This document shows, in pieces, positions 20,601-28,500 of a DNA stretch of 64,000 nt. The stretch covers positions 1 to 64,000 of the forward strand of contig JAFSFB010000023.1 in NCBI GenBank assembly GCA_017435385.1. The letters are read 5' to 3'. Each line of letters begins with the position of its first letter. Position 1 is the stretch's first letter. The notes beneath the pieces were generated by a model that saw only the letters and a list, made by a program, of their open reading frames with translations, was not told the origin of the DNA and did no database searches. Position numbers and translations under genes: made by a program. This stretch comes from Clostridia bacterium (lineage in GTDB: Bacteria; Bacillota; Clostridia; Oscillospirales; Acutalibacteraceae).

Positions 20601-23600
20601 TGGACCGCAAAGGTTATCGGCGTAACCTTCGACGGCAACAACGGTACAATTGAAGGCGCTGCAACAAAGGTTGTTCCCACAACATTTGATCAGGCTATCG
20701 TTGCTCCCGTTGCTGTTAGAGCAGGCTACACATTCGTTGGCTGGTCAACAGACAAGAATGCTGAAGTAGGTTCAAACAACCTCGGCAACCTTACAACCGA
20801 AACTCCCGCTACTTACTATGCAATCTGGTCCGCAGACGGAGCAAATTACACAGTTGAGTTCTGGGAAATGAACCTTGACGGCGAAACATATACAAAGGTC
20901 GGCGAGGACACAACTCTTACAGGTATTGTTGATGATACCGTTGAGTATACTCCCGCTGCAAAGACAGGCTTTGCCGTAAACAATGAGATGTCAGAGCTTG
21001 AAGGCACAATTCCTGCTGAAGGAACTCTTGTTCTCAAGGTTTACTATGACAGACAGTCTTATGTTCTCAGCTACATGGGCGCAGGCGCAGAGCACAAGGC
21101 ATTCAATGTTCTTTACGGAACACCCGTTGTTCAGTGGCCCGTTCCCGATTCCGACCCCGTCAGAACAGGTTATTACTTCACAAAGTGGGCTGAATCAGGC
21201 AAGACCGAGATGCCCGCTGAAAAGGTAACGATCACATCCGAATGGGCTAAGGAAACCTACACGATCACATTTGATACAGTCGGCGGTACACCCGTTGGCG
21301 ATATCACAGCGAAATACGGCGAAGGCATCATCATTCCCGATGATCCCACCAAGGAAGGCCATGAATTCGCAGGCTGGAGTGATGTAATTCCCGGTGAAAT
21401 GCCTGACTACGGCGACAACGGCGAAGTAATCACGATCACAGCATCCTGGACAGCAGAAACTTATACCCTTAAGTTTGCTGACACAGACGATAACGGAACA
21501 GTTATCACTAAGGAAGTTACCTTCGGTGACACAATCGAAGTTCCCTCAGGTCTTGTCAAGACAGGTTATGTATTTGACAAGTGGGATGTAACTCCTCCCA
21601 CCGAAATCGGCGACCTCGGCGAAAATGAAGCTGAGATCACTTACACAGCTCTGTGGACAAAGGAAACCTACACCCTCAAGTTTGCTGATACCGACGATAA
21701 CGGCACAGTAATCACAAAGGTTGTTTCCTTCGGCGATGATTTCACCGCTCCCGCAGGTCTTACAAAGACAGGTCATGTATTTGACAAGTGGGATGTAACT
21801 CCTCCCACCAAGATCGAAGACATGGGTGCAAACGGTGCTGAGTTCACTTACACAGCTCAGTGGACAAAGGAAACCTATATCTTCCACTTCACCAACACAG
21901 GTGCCAACGCAATCGAAGATGCAACAGTAACCTTCGGCGATGCTTACACAGCTCCCACAGATCTCACAAAGACAGGTTACAACTTCATCGGTTGGAAAGA
22001 CGAAGATGGCAACGCTCCTCCCGCAACAATCACTGATCTCGGCGAAAACGGTGCAGAGTTCACATATGCTGCTCAGTGGGAAGCAAAGCTTATCAATGTA
22101 ACCTTCGACGGCAACAACGGTAAAGTCGACGGTGAGGCAACAAAGGTTGTTCCCACAGCGTTTGATTCAGACATCGTTGCTCCCGCAGCTGCAAGAGACG
22201 GTTATGCATTCGTCGGTTGGTCAACAGATAAGAACGCCACAGTCGGAACGACCGACCTCGGCAAGCTTACAACCGAAACTCCCGCAACCTATTACGCAAT
22301 CTGGTCAGCAAATTCAGTCAACTATAAGGTAGAGTTCTACTATATGGATACTGAAGGCGCAGGCTACGAGCAGGCAGAGAATGAAACTCTCACTCTTCCC
22401 GGCGTAGTTGATCAGGCAGTTCCCACTTATGTTCCTGCAGAGGTAACAGGCTTCACCTACAACGCTGAGGAATCAATCGTTGACGGTGTTGTTCCCGCAG
22501 ACGGAACTACTCTTGTTCTTGAAGTTTACTATGACAGAAACACATATGCCCTCACATACGAAGGCAACGAAGCTGTTGATGTTTACTTCGGAGCAGCTCT
22601 TCCCGAAGCAGTCAAGACTCCCGAAAATGTCGGTCACTACTTCAACGGTTGGGTAGGCGTTCCCGAAAAGATGCCCGCAGGCGCAGTTTCAATTGCTGCT
22701 GACTGGAAGGCAGAAGGCTATACTCTCACATTCACAGATCTCTACGGCAACGTTGTTGATGACATGACCGTAACTTACGGCGATGAAATCACAGTTCCCA
22801 CAGGTCTTGTAAGAGAAGGCTATGTATTTGACGGTTGGTCACCCGAACTCACCGAAACGATCGGCGACCTCGGCAACAACGGCGATAAAGTTGCTTTCGC
22901 AGCTCAGTGGAAGCTCGATCAGTTCACGATCACAATCAAGCTTGACGGCGGTAACATTGACGGCGAAACAGCTGATGTTGTAATCACTCAGGATTATCTC
23001 ACAGATGTTGAGTTCAGCGATGAGCCCGTTAAGGAAGGCTACACATTTGTTGACTGGAGCATTCCCGTTCCTTCAACAATGCCTGCCGAAGATATGACGA
23101 TCACAGCTCTTTGGCAGATCAACACTTACACCATCACCTTCAACACAGATGGCGGCTCAGATGTTGCAGCGATCACAGGTCCCTTCGGCACCGCAATCAC
23201 TGCTCCCGCAGCTCCCACCAAGGTAGGTCATGTATTCGCAGGCTGGAGCGAAGAGATTCCCGAAACAATGCCTGATTACGGCGCAAACGGCGCAGCTCAT
23301 GAGATCAAGGCAACATGGACAAAGGAAACCTATACTCTCAAGTTTGCAAACACAGGCGACACAGCAATCGCTGACAAGCCCGTAACATACGGCGACACAA
23401 TCGAAGCCATCACAGGTCTTACAAAGGTTGGTCACGTATTTGACGGTTGGGATGTAACTCCTCCCACAACGATCGGCGATCTCGGCGAAAACGGCGCTGT
23501 TGTTACATACACAGCAAAGTGGACTCCCGAAACTTATACCCTCAAGTTCGCTAACACAGGTGACACCGTTATCGACGATAAGGTTGTAACCTATGGCGAC

Positions 23601-25346
23601 ACGATCGAGGCAATCACAGGTCTTACCAAGGAAGGTCATACCTTCGCAGGTTGGGATGTAACTCCTCCCACCGAAATCGGCGACCTTGGTGAGAACGGCG
23701 CAGTTATCACTTACACAGCAGCATGGGATAAGATCACTTACACAGTTAAGTGGATCGATGAAAACGGCACAAAGACAACTCAGGTTGTTTACGGCGATGC
23801 AATCGTTGCTCCCGAAGCTGACGGTAAGGAAGGCTACTATTTCGTAATGTGGACACCTGAGATCCCCGCAACAATGCCCGCAAACGAAAACCTTGAATTC
23901 ACAGCTCTTTACGAAGTAAGCGTTTACAATGTAAACTTCTATGTAAACGGCAAGTTCAGAACAGGTTACACCGCTGAGTTCGGCGAGGTAATCAGAACTG
24001 ACAAGATCGGTTATGTCAGACCCACGGGTTATGTATTCGATGGCTGGTACACAGACGCTGAATGCACAACCAAGCTCGCTGAAGGCGCAACAGTCGGCGC
24101 AACAGTTGTTAACCTTTATGCTAAGGAAACTGTCGGCTCATATGCTGCAAACTTCTGGCTTGACGATGGAATGACAGACCTCTATGACACCAAAAATGTT
24201 CAGTTCGACAAGCAGATCATCGCTCCTGCAGAACCCACCAAGGAAGGCTACGAATTCGCAGGCTGGGATCCCTTCGTAGGTCTTATGGACGCAGAAGGTA
24301 AGGACTTCGTTGCTCAGTGGAACGAAAAGGTTGTCACGGTAACATTCTATGCTGACCTCGATAACGACGGCGTAGCAGAAGAATATGAAACCATCGACGG
24401 TCTTGTCTACGGCGAAGAAATGGAAATTCCCGGTGATCCTTATAAGAAGGGTTACAGATTCGACGGCTGGGCAGTTAAGGGCACAACCGAAATCGTTGAC
24501 CTTGAAGGAACAACCGTTCCCGCTGAAAACGCTGAATATGAGGCTATCTTCACAGTTACCGAGCTTTATGTAACTTACTTCAACTATGCGGCTTCCGAAT
24601 TCGGACCTGACGGCGATCCCGCTCCCGAATATGAAGCATATGCAATTGATGGCGCAGCAGTTGTCGGCACATATAATGTTGGCGATGCAATCGCTCATCC
24701 TGCTAACCCCGTAGTAGTTGTTGTTAAGGCTGACGGTGTCGAACATACCGAATATTACACATTCTCACATTGGGAAGATGCAGACGGCAATGTCTGGGCA
24801 GACGGTGCAGAGATGCCCGCAGAAGATGTTGCTCTCTATGCTAAGTACGAAAGAGTATCTGTTTACCTTGCTGTTAAGGCAGGCACAACAGGTGTTATCG
24901 AAAAGGCACATGCAACTGACAGAGAACAGTGGTATGTATACGGCTTCACAGGCAGACGTATCAATGCAGCTGAATTCCCGAAATTCTTCGAGGTTGTCGG
25001 TGACGGTTCTTACACAATCGAGAACTCCGTACTTTCAGGTGTATTCGGCACAGGCGCTAAGGTTCATGTAATTGACAATGTCACAGGTGAAGAAGTCGAA
25101 ACCTTCTACATCATTATCTTCGGTGACCTTAATGGTGATGCTCTGATCAACTCAAACGACGCAACAAACATCAAGAACGAAATGGTTGTTGCAACATGGT
25201 CAAACAGAAGAGGCGGTACTCCTTACAGAATCAAGGCTGCAGATATCGCTCGTGACAGAATTATCAATGCAAACGATACCACTCTGATTAAACAGGCAGC
25301 ACAGGGTCTTGTAAAGATTAATCAGCAGACCGGTACAGTTTCCTGA
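14622..25346 (+). CDS. Giant secreted B-repeat protein, cohesin-like N-terminus, dockerin-like C-terminus (3574 aa)
   Basis: The largest gene in the window. ATG at 14622 follows AAGGAGGA (14603-14610) by 11 nt. A signal peptide (T-K-A-R-K-L, hydrophobic core, V-L-A-S-A) is followed by a cohesin-like beta-sandwich (about residues 32-220; D-D-T-V-K-A-R-V-Y-L, then F-F-Y-D-K-D-F-F, then W-L-F-E-F-E-L-K-V). About 41 G-Y-x-F-x-G-W repeats follow, interrupted by four MucBP-like spacers that lie in near-identical composite blocks of about 630 bp. Many repeats carry the long-loop tail P-P-T-x-I-G-D-L-G shared with the gene at 6084. The pre-dockerin module begins near residue 3410 and the dockerin-like domain near 3498; loop 1 (D-L-N-G-D-A-L-I-N-S-N-D) is canonical, and loop 2 keeps D1, D5, N9 and D12. 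No cell-wall sorting signal. Probably a long extracellular stalk with interaction modules at both ends. Confidence 0.87.
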   Translation: MTKARKLVALMLAFLMIFSSVSVLASAMNSTVDSGTALNISTKFFKEVDGVWTETTKVQPDDTVKARVYLGTDYYSGDSTLLFFYDKDFFTHEYADGQDLSMNPAVADGMTGYFVTNANLQSQVDAGYITADQLNDYGVFVANVAIKDGATAKFDDSDWLFEFELKVASDASGEGDLFTVEEFYQSTSRKKALGDVPKGVEGGVGAEAWSMWVWDAAFNLESQPVSTISSITFNANGGAFAGGTDSFGPIEGTIEEAIPADKLPATPVYEGYTFLGWVDAEIAEPTEDDVIATPSQYPMDDLVLNAYWVKNVNITFADTGDTPIEAITNVTPGTPFKEIANPTKEGYTFVGWDVRGNMDLPDTYPAVDTTYTAIWAINVEVSFETNGADPIAPVSGYEGDEFKAEIAKPEKEGHYFVGWLLQGQESLGLVELPEVFPATDVTYEAVYDTYTYYVTYIVKNEKTGETSTYYLQAEYGSEIKFPRVNVPEGYEMDSQWYTDADCTVPFAAGTKMGNGPITLYTTINVKTYKAYFMLNEGDDVADAYKVVDVVYGEQIAVPEDPSKSGYTFAGWDTFPSIMDKEEDVYFYATWEEKVGNVVYKVNDGSDETYEVYDIPYGYDIEIPGDPMREGYTFLGWNTDAAATAPLAIDGTKMPELADGETLTYYAVWQVNKYMVTFDSNEGSAVEDKEQAYNSEVTAPAEPTRAGYKFLGWKNADNETVSFPFTMPAHDVALTAEWKQEVYTIRYADTGDVTIAEKTVSMGDTIEIPKDLKKDGQGVYFTGWNVTPPTAIGDMGNDGEVFTYTALWTAESYTIIYKDTGDTTIENKIVKMGDTIEVPTGLKKVGQGLYFTGWDETPPTAIGDMGNNGDEFTYTALWDNESYTLQFANTGDTVIDEKTVTYGDTIAATADPEKEGYVFAGWDVTPPTAIGDLGENGDVIVYTASWTAKTYTFRFTNTGGTTVEDATVTFGQAYTAPTGLTKTGYNFLGWEDKDGNAPPATIPDMGDDKAVIEYAGQWEAKKINVTFNGNTGLIGTEEEVQVESTFDDAIVLPSAEMNKAGYAFVGWSTDPDAETGSMTLGNLTTETPATYYAIWSASSANYKVEFYYMNVDGTDYVKAEEETETLPGVVDQPVATYIPETVTGFAYNAAISTVDGTVPAEGTLVLKVYYDRQKFALTYEGNEAVQVFFEAAIPAAVTTPVKEGHYFNGWVDVPEKMPAGAVSIAADWAKESYVFNFADTGDMSVDSETVTYGDTFKAPTDLTKTGYVFTGFDPEVPTNIKDMGDNGDEFTFTAQWREKTYTFTFTNLYGNVVEDATVKYGDDYSAPTGLVREGWNFTGWENVDTFEAPPSKIEDMGVDGTTFTYTAKWTKQNFTITYDADGGEFSGQTTVTRPFEAQIAEPSVPVKTGYDFSHWINTEDDSTVVFPFIMPAENLNLKAVYTPKTYVFKFVDTGDVTIGEKTVTFGDDFTVPSDLTKDGQGVYFTGFEPVVPTKIEDMGATGTVFTYTAQWTNESYTLTFADTGDTAVENMTVTFGQNITVPSGLTKEGKGVYFTGFAPELTATIGDLGDNGETVTYTAQWANESYTLTFTNLFGNTVADMPVTYGDTITVPTGLTRYGYEFAGWDPELSANIGDLGANGETLSYKAQWTAKVIGVTFDGNEGTIEGNATKVVDTAFDSVIVAPVADRAGYTFVGWSTDKNAETGNVNLGNLTTETPATYYAIWSADAKTYTVEFYEMNLNGEHVKLDKTVTLNGTVGKETATYNPEAVVGFTVNGTKSVLKGTVPAEGELVLKVYYDRQKFALTYEGNEAVEVYFGTAAADMPKAAKEPTKEGHVFASWAALPATMPATAVNVAANWDKETYNLVFADTNDAGDAITGTVIFGDAITAPTGLTKTGHVFAGWSPEVPAAAGDFGANGATVTYTAQWTKETYTLTFTDLYGNTVADMPVTYGDTITVPAGLTRTGYEFAGWLPELTETIGDLGADKAKVSYAAQWTAKVIGVTFDGNNGTIEGAATKVVPTTFDQAIVAPVAVRAGYTFVGWSTDKNAEVGSNNLGNLTTETPATYYAIWSADGANYTVEFWEMNLDGETYTKVGEDTTLTGIVDDTVEYTPAAKTGFAVNNEMSELEGTIPAEGTLVLKVYYDRQSYVLSYMGAGAEHKAFNVLYGTPVVQWPVPDSDPVRTGYYFTKWAESGKTEMPAEKVTITSEWAKETYTITFDTVGGTPVGDITAKYGEGIIIPDDPTKEGHEFAGWSDVIPGEMPDYGDNGEVITITASWTAETYTLKFADTDDNGTVITKEVTFGDTIEVPSGLVKTGYVFDKWDVTPPTEIGDLGENEAEITYTALWTKETYTLKFADTDDNGTVITKVVSFGDDFTAPAGLTKTGHVFDKWDVTPPTKIEDMGANGAEFTYTAQWTKETYIFHFTNTGANAIEDATVTFGDAYTAPTDLTKTGYNFIGWKDEDGNAPPATITDLGENGAEFTYAAQWEAKLINVTFDGNNGKVDGEATKVVPTAFDSDIVAPAAARDGYAFVGWSTDKNATVGTTDLGKLTTETPATYYAIWSANSVNYKVEFYYMDTEGAGYEQAENETLTLPGVVDQAVPTYVPAEVTGFTYNAEESIVDGVVPADGTTLVLEVYYDRNTYALTYEGNEAVDVYFGAALPEAVKTPENVGHYFNGWVGVPEKMPAGAVSIAADWKAEGYTLTFTDLYGNVVDDMTVTYGDEITVPTGLVREGYVFDGWSPELTETIGDLGNNGDKVAFAAQWKLDQFTITIKLDGGNIDGETADVVITQDYLTDVEFSDEPVKEGYTFVDWSIPVPSTMPAEDMTITALWQINTYTITFNTDGGSDVAAITGPFGTAITAPAAPTKVGHVFAGWSEEIPETMPDYGANGAAHEIKATWTKETYTLKFANTGDTAIADKPVTYGDTIEAITGLTKVGHVFDGWDVTPPTTIGDLGENGAVVTYTAKWTPETYTLKFANTGDTVIDDKVVTYGDTIEAITGLTKEGHTFAGWDVTPPTEIGDLGENGAVITYTAAWDKITYTVKWIDENGTKTTQVVYGDAIVAPEADGKEGYYFVMWTPEIPATMPANENLEFTALYEVSVYNVNFYVNGKFRTGYTAEFGEVIRTDKIGYVRPTGYVFDGWYTDAECTTKLAEGATVGATVVNLYAKETVGSYAANFWLDDGMTDLYDTKNVQFDKQIIAPAEPTKEGYEFAGWDPFVGLMDAEGKDFVAQWNEKVVTVTFYADLDNDGVAEEYETIDGLVYGEEMEIPGDPYKKGYRFDGWAVKGTTEIVDLEGTTVPAENAEYEAIFTVTELYVTYFNYAASEFGPDGDPAPEYEAYAIDGAAVVGTYNVGDAIAHPANPVVVVVKADGVEHTEYYTFSHWEDADGNVWADGAEMPAEDVALYAKYERVSVYLAVKAGTTGVIEKAHATDREQWYVYGFTGRRINAAEFPKFFEVVGDGSYTIENSVLSGVFGTGAKVHVIDNVTGEEVETFYIIIFGDLNGDALINSNDATNIKNEMVVATWSNRRGGTPYRIKAADIARDRIINANDTTLIKQAAQGLVKINQQTGTVS
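17681..22713 (+). repeat. Four dispersed composite blocks of about 630 bp inside the 3574-aa gene
   Basis: Blocks at about 17681-18310, 19573-20202, 20611-21254 and 22087-22713. Each encodes the same order: a G-N-x-G repeat ending T-E-T-P-A-T-Y-Y-A-I-W, a MucBP-like unit (Y-x-V-E-F-Y-x-M-N to L-K-V-Y-Y-D-R-Q), then a repeat with A-L-T-Y-E-G-N-E-A-V. Long stretches are nearly identical in DNA. They are separated by variable numbers of plain repeats. A diverged single copy lies at about 11190-11850 in the upstream gene. This looks like duplication with exchange. Confidence 0.75.
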
Positions 25347-25365
25347 TAATGATTAATTGAATTTT

Positions 25366-25397
25366 CCCGAAGAGGTAGCTTCGGTTGCCTCTTCGGG
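25366..25397 (+). other. Intercistronic hairpin without U-tract
   Basis: Perfect 10-bp stem CCCGAAGAGG (25366-25375) with CCTCTTCGGG (25388-25397) and a 12-nt loop. It is followed by GTAACAACAAAA, not a T run, so termination on the + strand should be weak. On the minus strand the stem is followed by AAAAT, so it is not a minus-strand terminator either. Confidence 0.55.
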
Positions 25398-25442
25398 GTA
25401 ACAACAAAATTTAAAAGGATTTCCCTTGCAAATTTGGCTATT

Positions 25443-25460
25443 ATGGGATGCGTTTCCCAT
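25443..25460 (+). other. Small inverted repeat in leader of third operon gene
   Basis: ATGGGA (25443-25448) and TCCCAT (25455-25460) are perfect inverted repeats around 6 nt, ending 42 nt before the start codon at 25502. A possible leader hairpin; no role can be assigned. Confidence 0.35.
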
Positions 25461-25501
25461 TTATATATGCAGTTCCAAAAATTAAGGGAGGAATAACTTG
25501 C

Positions 25502-28500
25502 ATGAAAACATTCAAACGCACGCTTTCCGGTTTTCTTGCTCTGCTGATGATGTTCAGCTGCTTCTCTGTTCTTTCCAATGCTACTATTAATGACGGCAAC
25601 AAGAATTCGGCTGAGGTTTATACCGATTTCTATGTCGAAAAAGACGGCGTATGGGAAAAGACAGACAAGGTCAAGGCAGGACAGAAGGTTAAAGCAAGAA
25701 TTTCTATCGAAACAGACTTCTTAATTGGTACAACGACTCTGTTTTGGGTTTACAGCAAGAACTTCATGGATTTTGATCCGTCCGGAATGAGTGGTTCTAT
25801 TGATACCGGTTTTGATTTTACCGGAGCTATCAATAGTGATCCCAATTCTATTGCTACCAAGAATAAGTTCGATGGTGAAATTGCTTATAATACGGAAGTT
25901 CCGCTTTATTCAGCACCGGATGATCTTATTTATGATGGATATGTTCCTGAAGACTTCTTTGATGATAAGGGTTGGGTAATGCTTAGCCTTACATCGGCAA
26001 CAGCAGTTCCTGCACAGCTCAGCAAGGACGAGTATGTTTTCGAGTTTAATTTTAAAGTTAAGGATGAACCCACAGCAACGGAAGGCTTCTTCTATGTTCC
26101 TGAAGGTTCACTTCAGTCACCCGACGCATACTATGCTAAAACTTTCATTCAGCGAGCTGCAACAAGCACCAATATTGCTGTTAACCTGAACGAACAGGCT
26201 AACTTCATGTACTATGACATCCAGCTCAATGATAAGAACACAATTGCTCTCTTCACCGAAACATCCACAACATATACTCAGAATGTATATACAATGGATA
26301 CAGAGGGTTACTACAGCGCAGCTGCAGTTACAAAAACACCCACAGTTGAAATCGGTTCAACAATCAGCGCTTCGGCATATGCAGCTCCCGATGGTTTCAC
26401 AGTTGATACCGCCAAGAGCTCAGCTGACGTTACAGCCGCTGAAGACGGATCATCAGTAATGGACATTTACCTCAAGAGAGAAAAGTATAATGTTTCATTT
26501 GACGGTGTTCCCACAGAGCAGTTCTACGATGCAGTCATCAAGGCTGAAACTCCTGACGAAAAAGAAGGTTACACCTTCGACGGCTGGTATTCAGGCGCAA
26601 ACATGCTCACCGAAACAACAAAGGTTCCCGTTGGCGGCGCAGCTTATACAGCTAAGTACACAGCAAACGATGTTGGCTACACAGTCAACAAGTATTTCAT
26701 GAATACTGACGGATCAACATATGCTGATCCCGTTCCTCAGGCATTCCCCGGCAAGACCGATGATGTTGTAAGCTATGCTGACGAAAACATCGAAGGCTTC
26801 AAGCTTGATACAACTCTCGGCAAGCTTTCCGGCACAGTAACAGGCGATGGCAAGCTCGTTCTTAACGCTTACTACACCCGTGAAAAGGTCAACGTAACGA
26901 TCGACGGCGAGAAGTCAGAGGCTTATTACGGAACAACGATCGAAAAGCCCGCAACTCCTCCTGCCGAGGCAGGCTATGAATTCGACAAGTGGGTTGACGG
27001 CTCAAACAACGAAATCGGCTCATGGCCCATCACAGTCAAGACAACCGATATCGTTATCAACTCTGTATTCAAGAAGCTTCCCAGAACGGTCACCTATAAA
27101 TATGTAGGTGCTCCCTCGGGCTACGAAGTTCCCGCTGCAAAGATCGCTTATATCGGCGATACCATCGAGCTTCCTCAGCTTCCCACCGTTGAAGGCTACG
27201 TAGTAGGCGACTGGGTAATCACAGATGCAAACGGCGAAGTTATCACCGACGGTAAGGTTGGTACAACAGATGTAACAGTTACATCAACATGGACTCTCAA
27301 CGCTTATAAGGTAACTCTTGATCTTGACGGCGGCGAGGCGAATGTAACATCGATCAACAAGAACTACGGTGAAGTTCTCCACGCTGACGAGCTTCCCGAG
27401 GTTACAAAGGCAGGCTACGATCACGTTGGCTGGACTGCTGACGGCGCAGACGCAACATTCCCCATGACGATCAAGGGTGATGTTGCTCTCAAGGCAAAGC
27501 TTGCTCTTCATAACTACACGATCACTTACGCATTCTCAGGCAACAAGCCTGACAGCGTGAATGTTCCTGCTGCAGTAACAGGCACAATGGGCTCAGTTAT
27601 TCCTCAGCCCACATTTGGTGCAGTTGAAGGCTGGTCCTTCGGCAGCTGGACATTTGCCGATGCAGAAGGCAACGAAATCACAGACGGCAAGGTCGGCACA
27701 GCTGATGTAGTTGCAACAGGTAAGTGGACACTTAACAGACATCAGGTTTCTTACGTAACAGGTGTTGACGGAACAACAATTGCTCCCATCACAAGACCTT
27801 ACGGAACAGAGATCCTTGCTCCCGAAACCGATCTCTCCGCTCTTAAGCCCGGCTACAGATTCGACGGTTGGAAGGATTCCGAAACAGGCAAAATCGTAAC
27901 CTTCCCGTTCGCAATGCCCGACAGAGATGTTGAGCTCGTTGCAGTCTGGACTCCTGTTGAGCGCACGATCACTTATGTCTATGTCGGTGCTCCCTCAAAC
28001 TACACGGCACCCGAAGCTAAGAAGGGTACTATCGGAACAGCAATTGAGCTTCCCGATCTTCCCACAGATGAAGCTTATATCATCAGCGATTGGGTAATCA
28101 GCGGCGATGACGGCAACGGCAAGGTTGGCACAACCGATGTTACCGTAACCGCAACATGGACAAAGAAGACCTATACAGTTCAGTTCTATGCTGACGAAGA
28201 AGGAACCGTTCCCTTCGGCGATCCCGTAACTTATGAACACGGTCAGCTTCTCGCTTATCCTGCAACAACTCCCGTAATCTTAGGCAAGACCTTCGATGCA
28301 TGGAGTGAAGCAAAGGATAGACCCGTTAAGAAAGACCTTGATATCGTTCCCGTCTTCACAACAGATGAATACACCGTAACAGTCCTTGGCTTCGACGGCA
28401 TTGAATTTGCCGAAACAAAAGGCTGGACAGCAACCTACGGCGACGAAATCACAATCGCTGATCTCGCAGCTCTCAACACAGAGGTTGAAAACTACGTATT

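Noticed and set aside
25448..25501. 18-residue N-terminal extension of the third operon protein
   Set aside because: It would start inside an inverted repeat with no binding site; the signal peptide and AAGGGAGG point to 25502.
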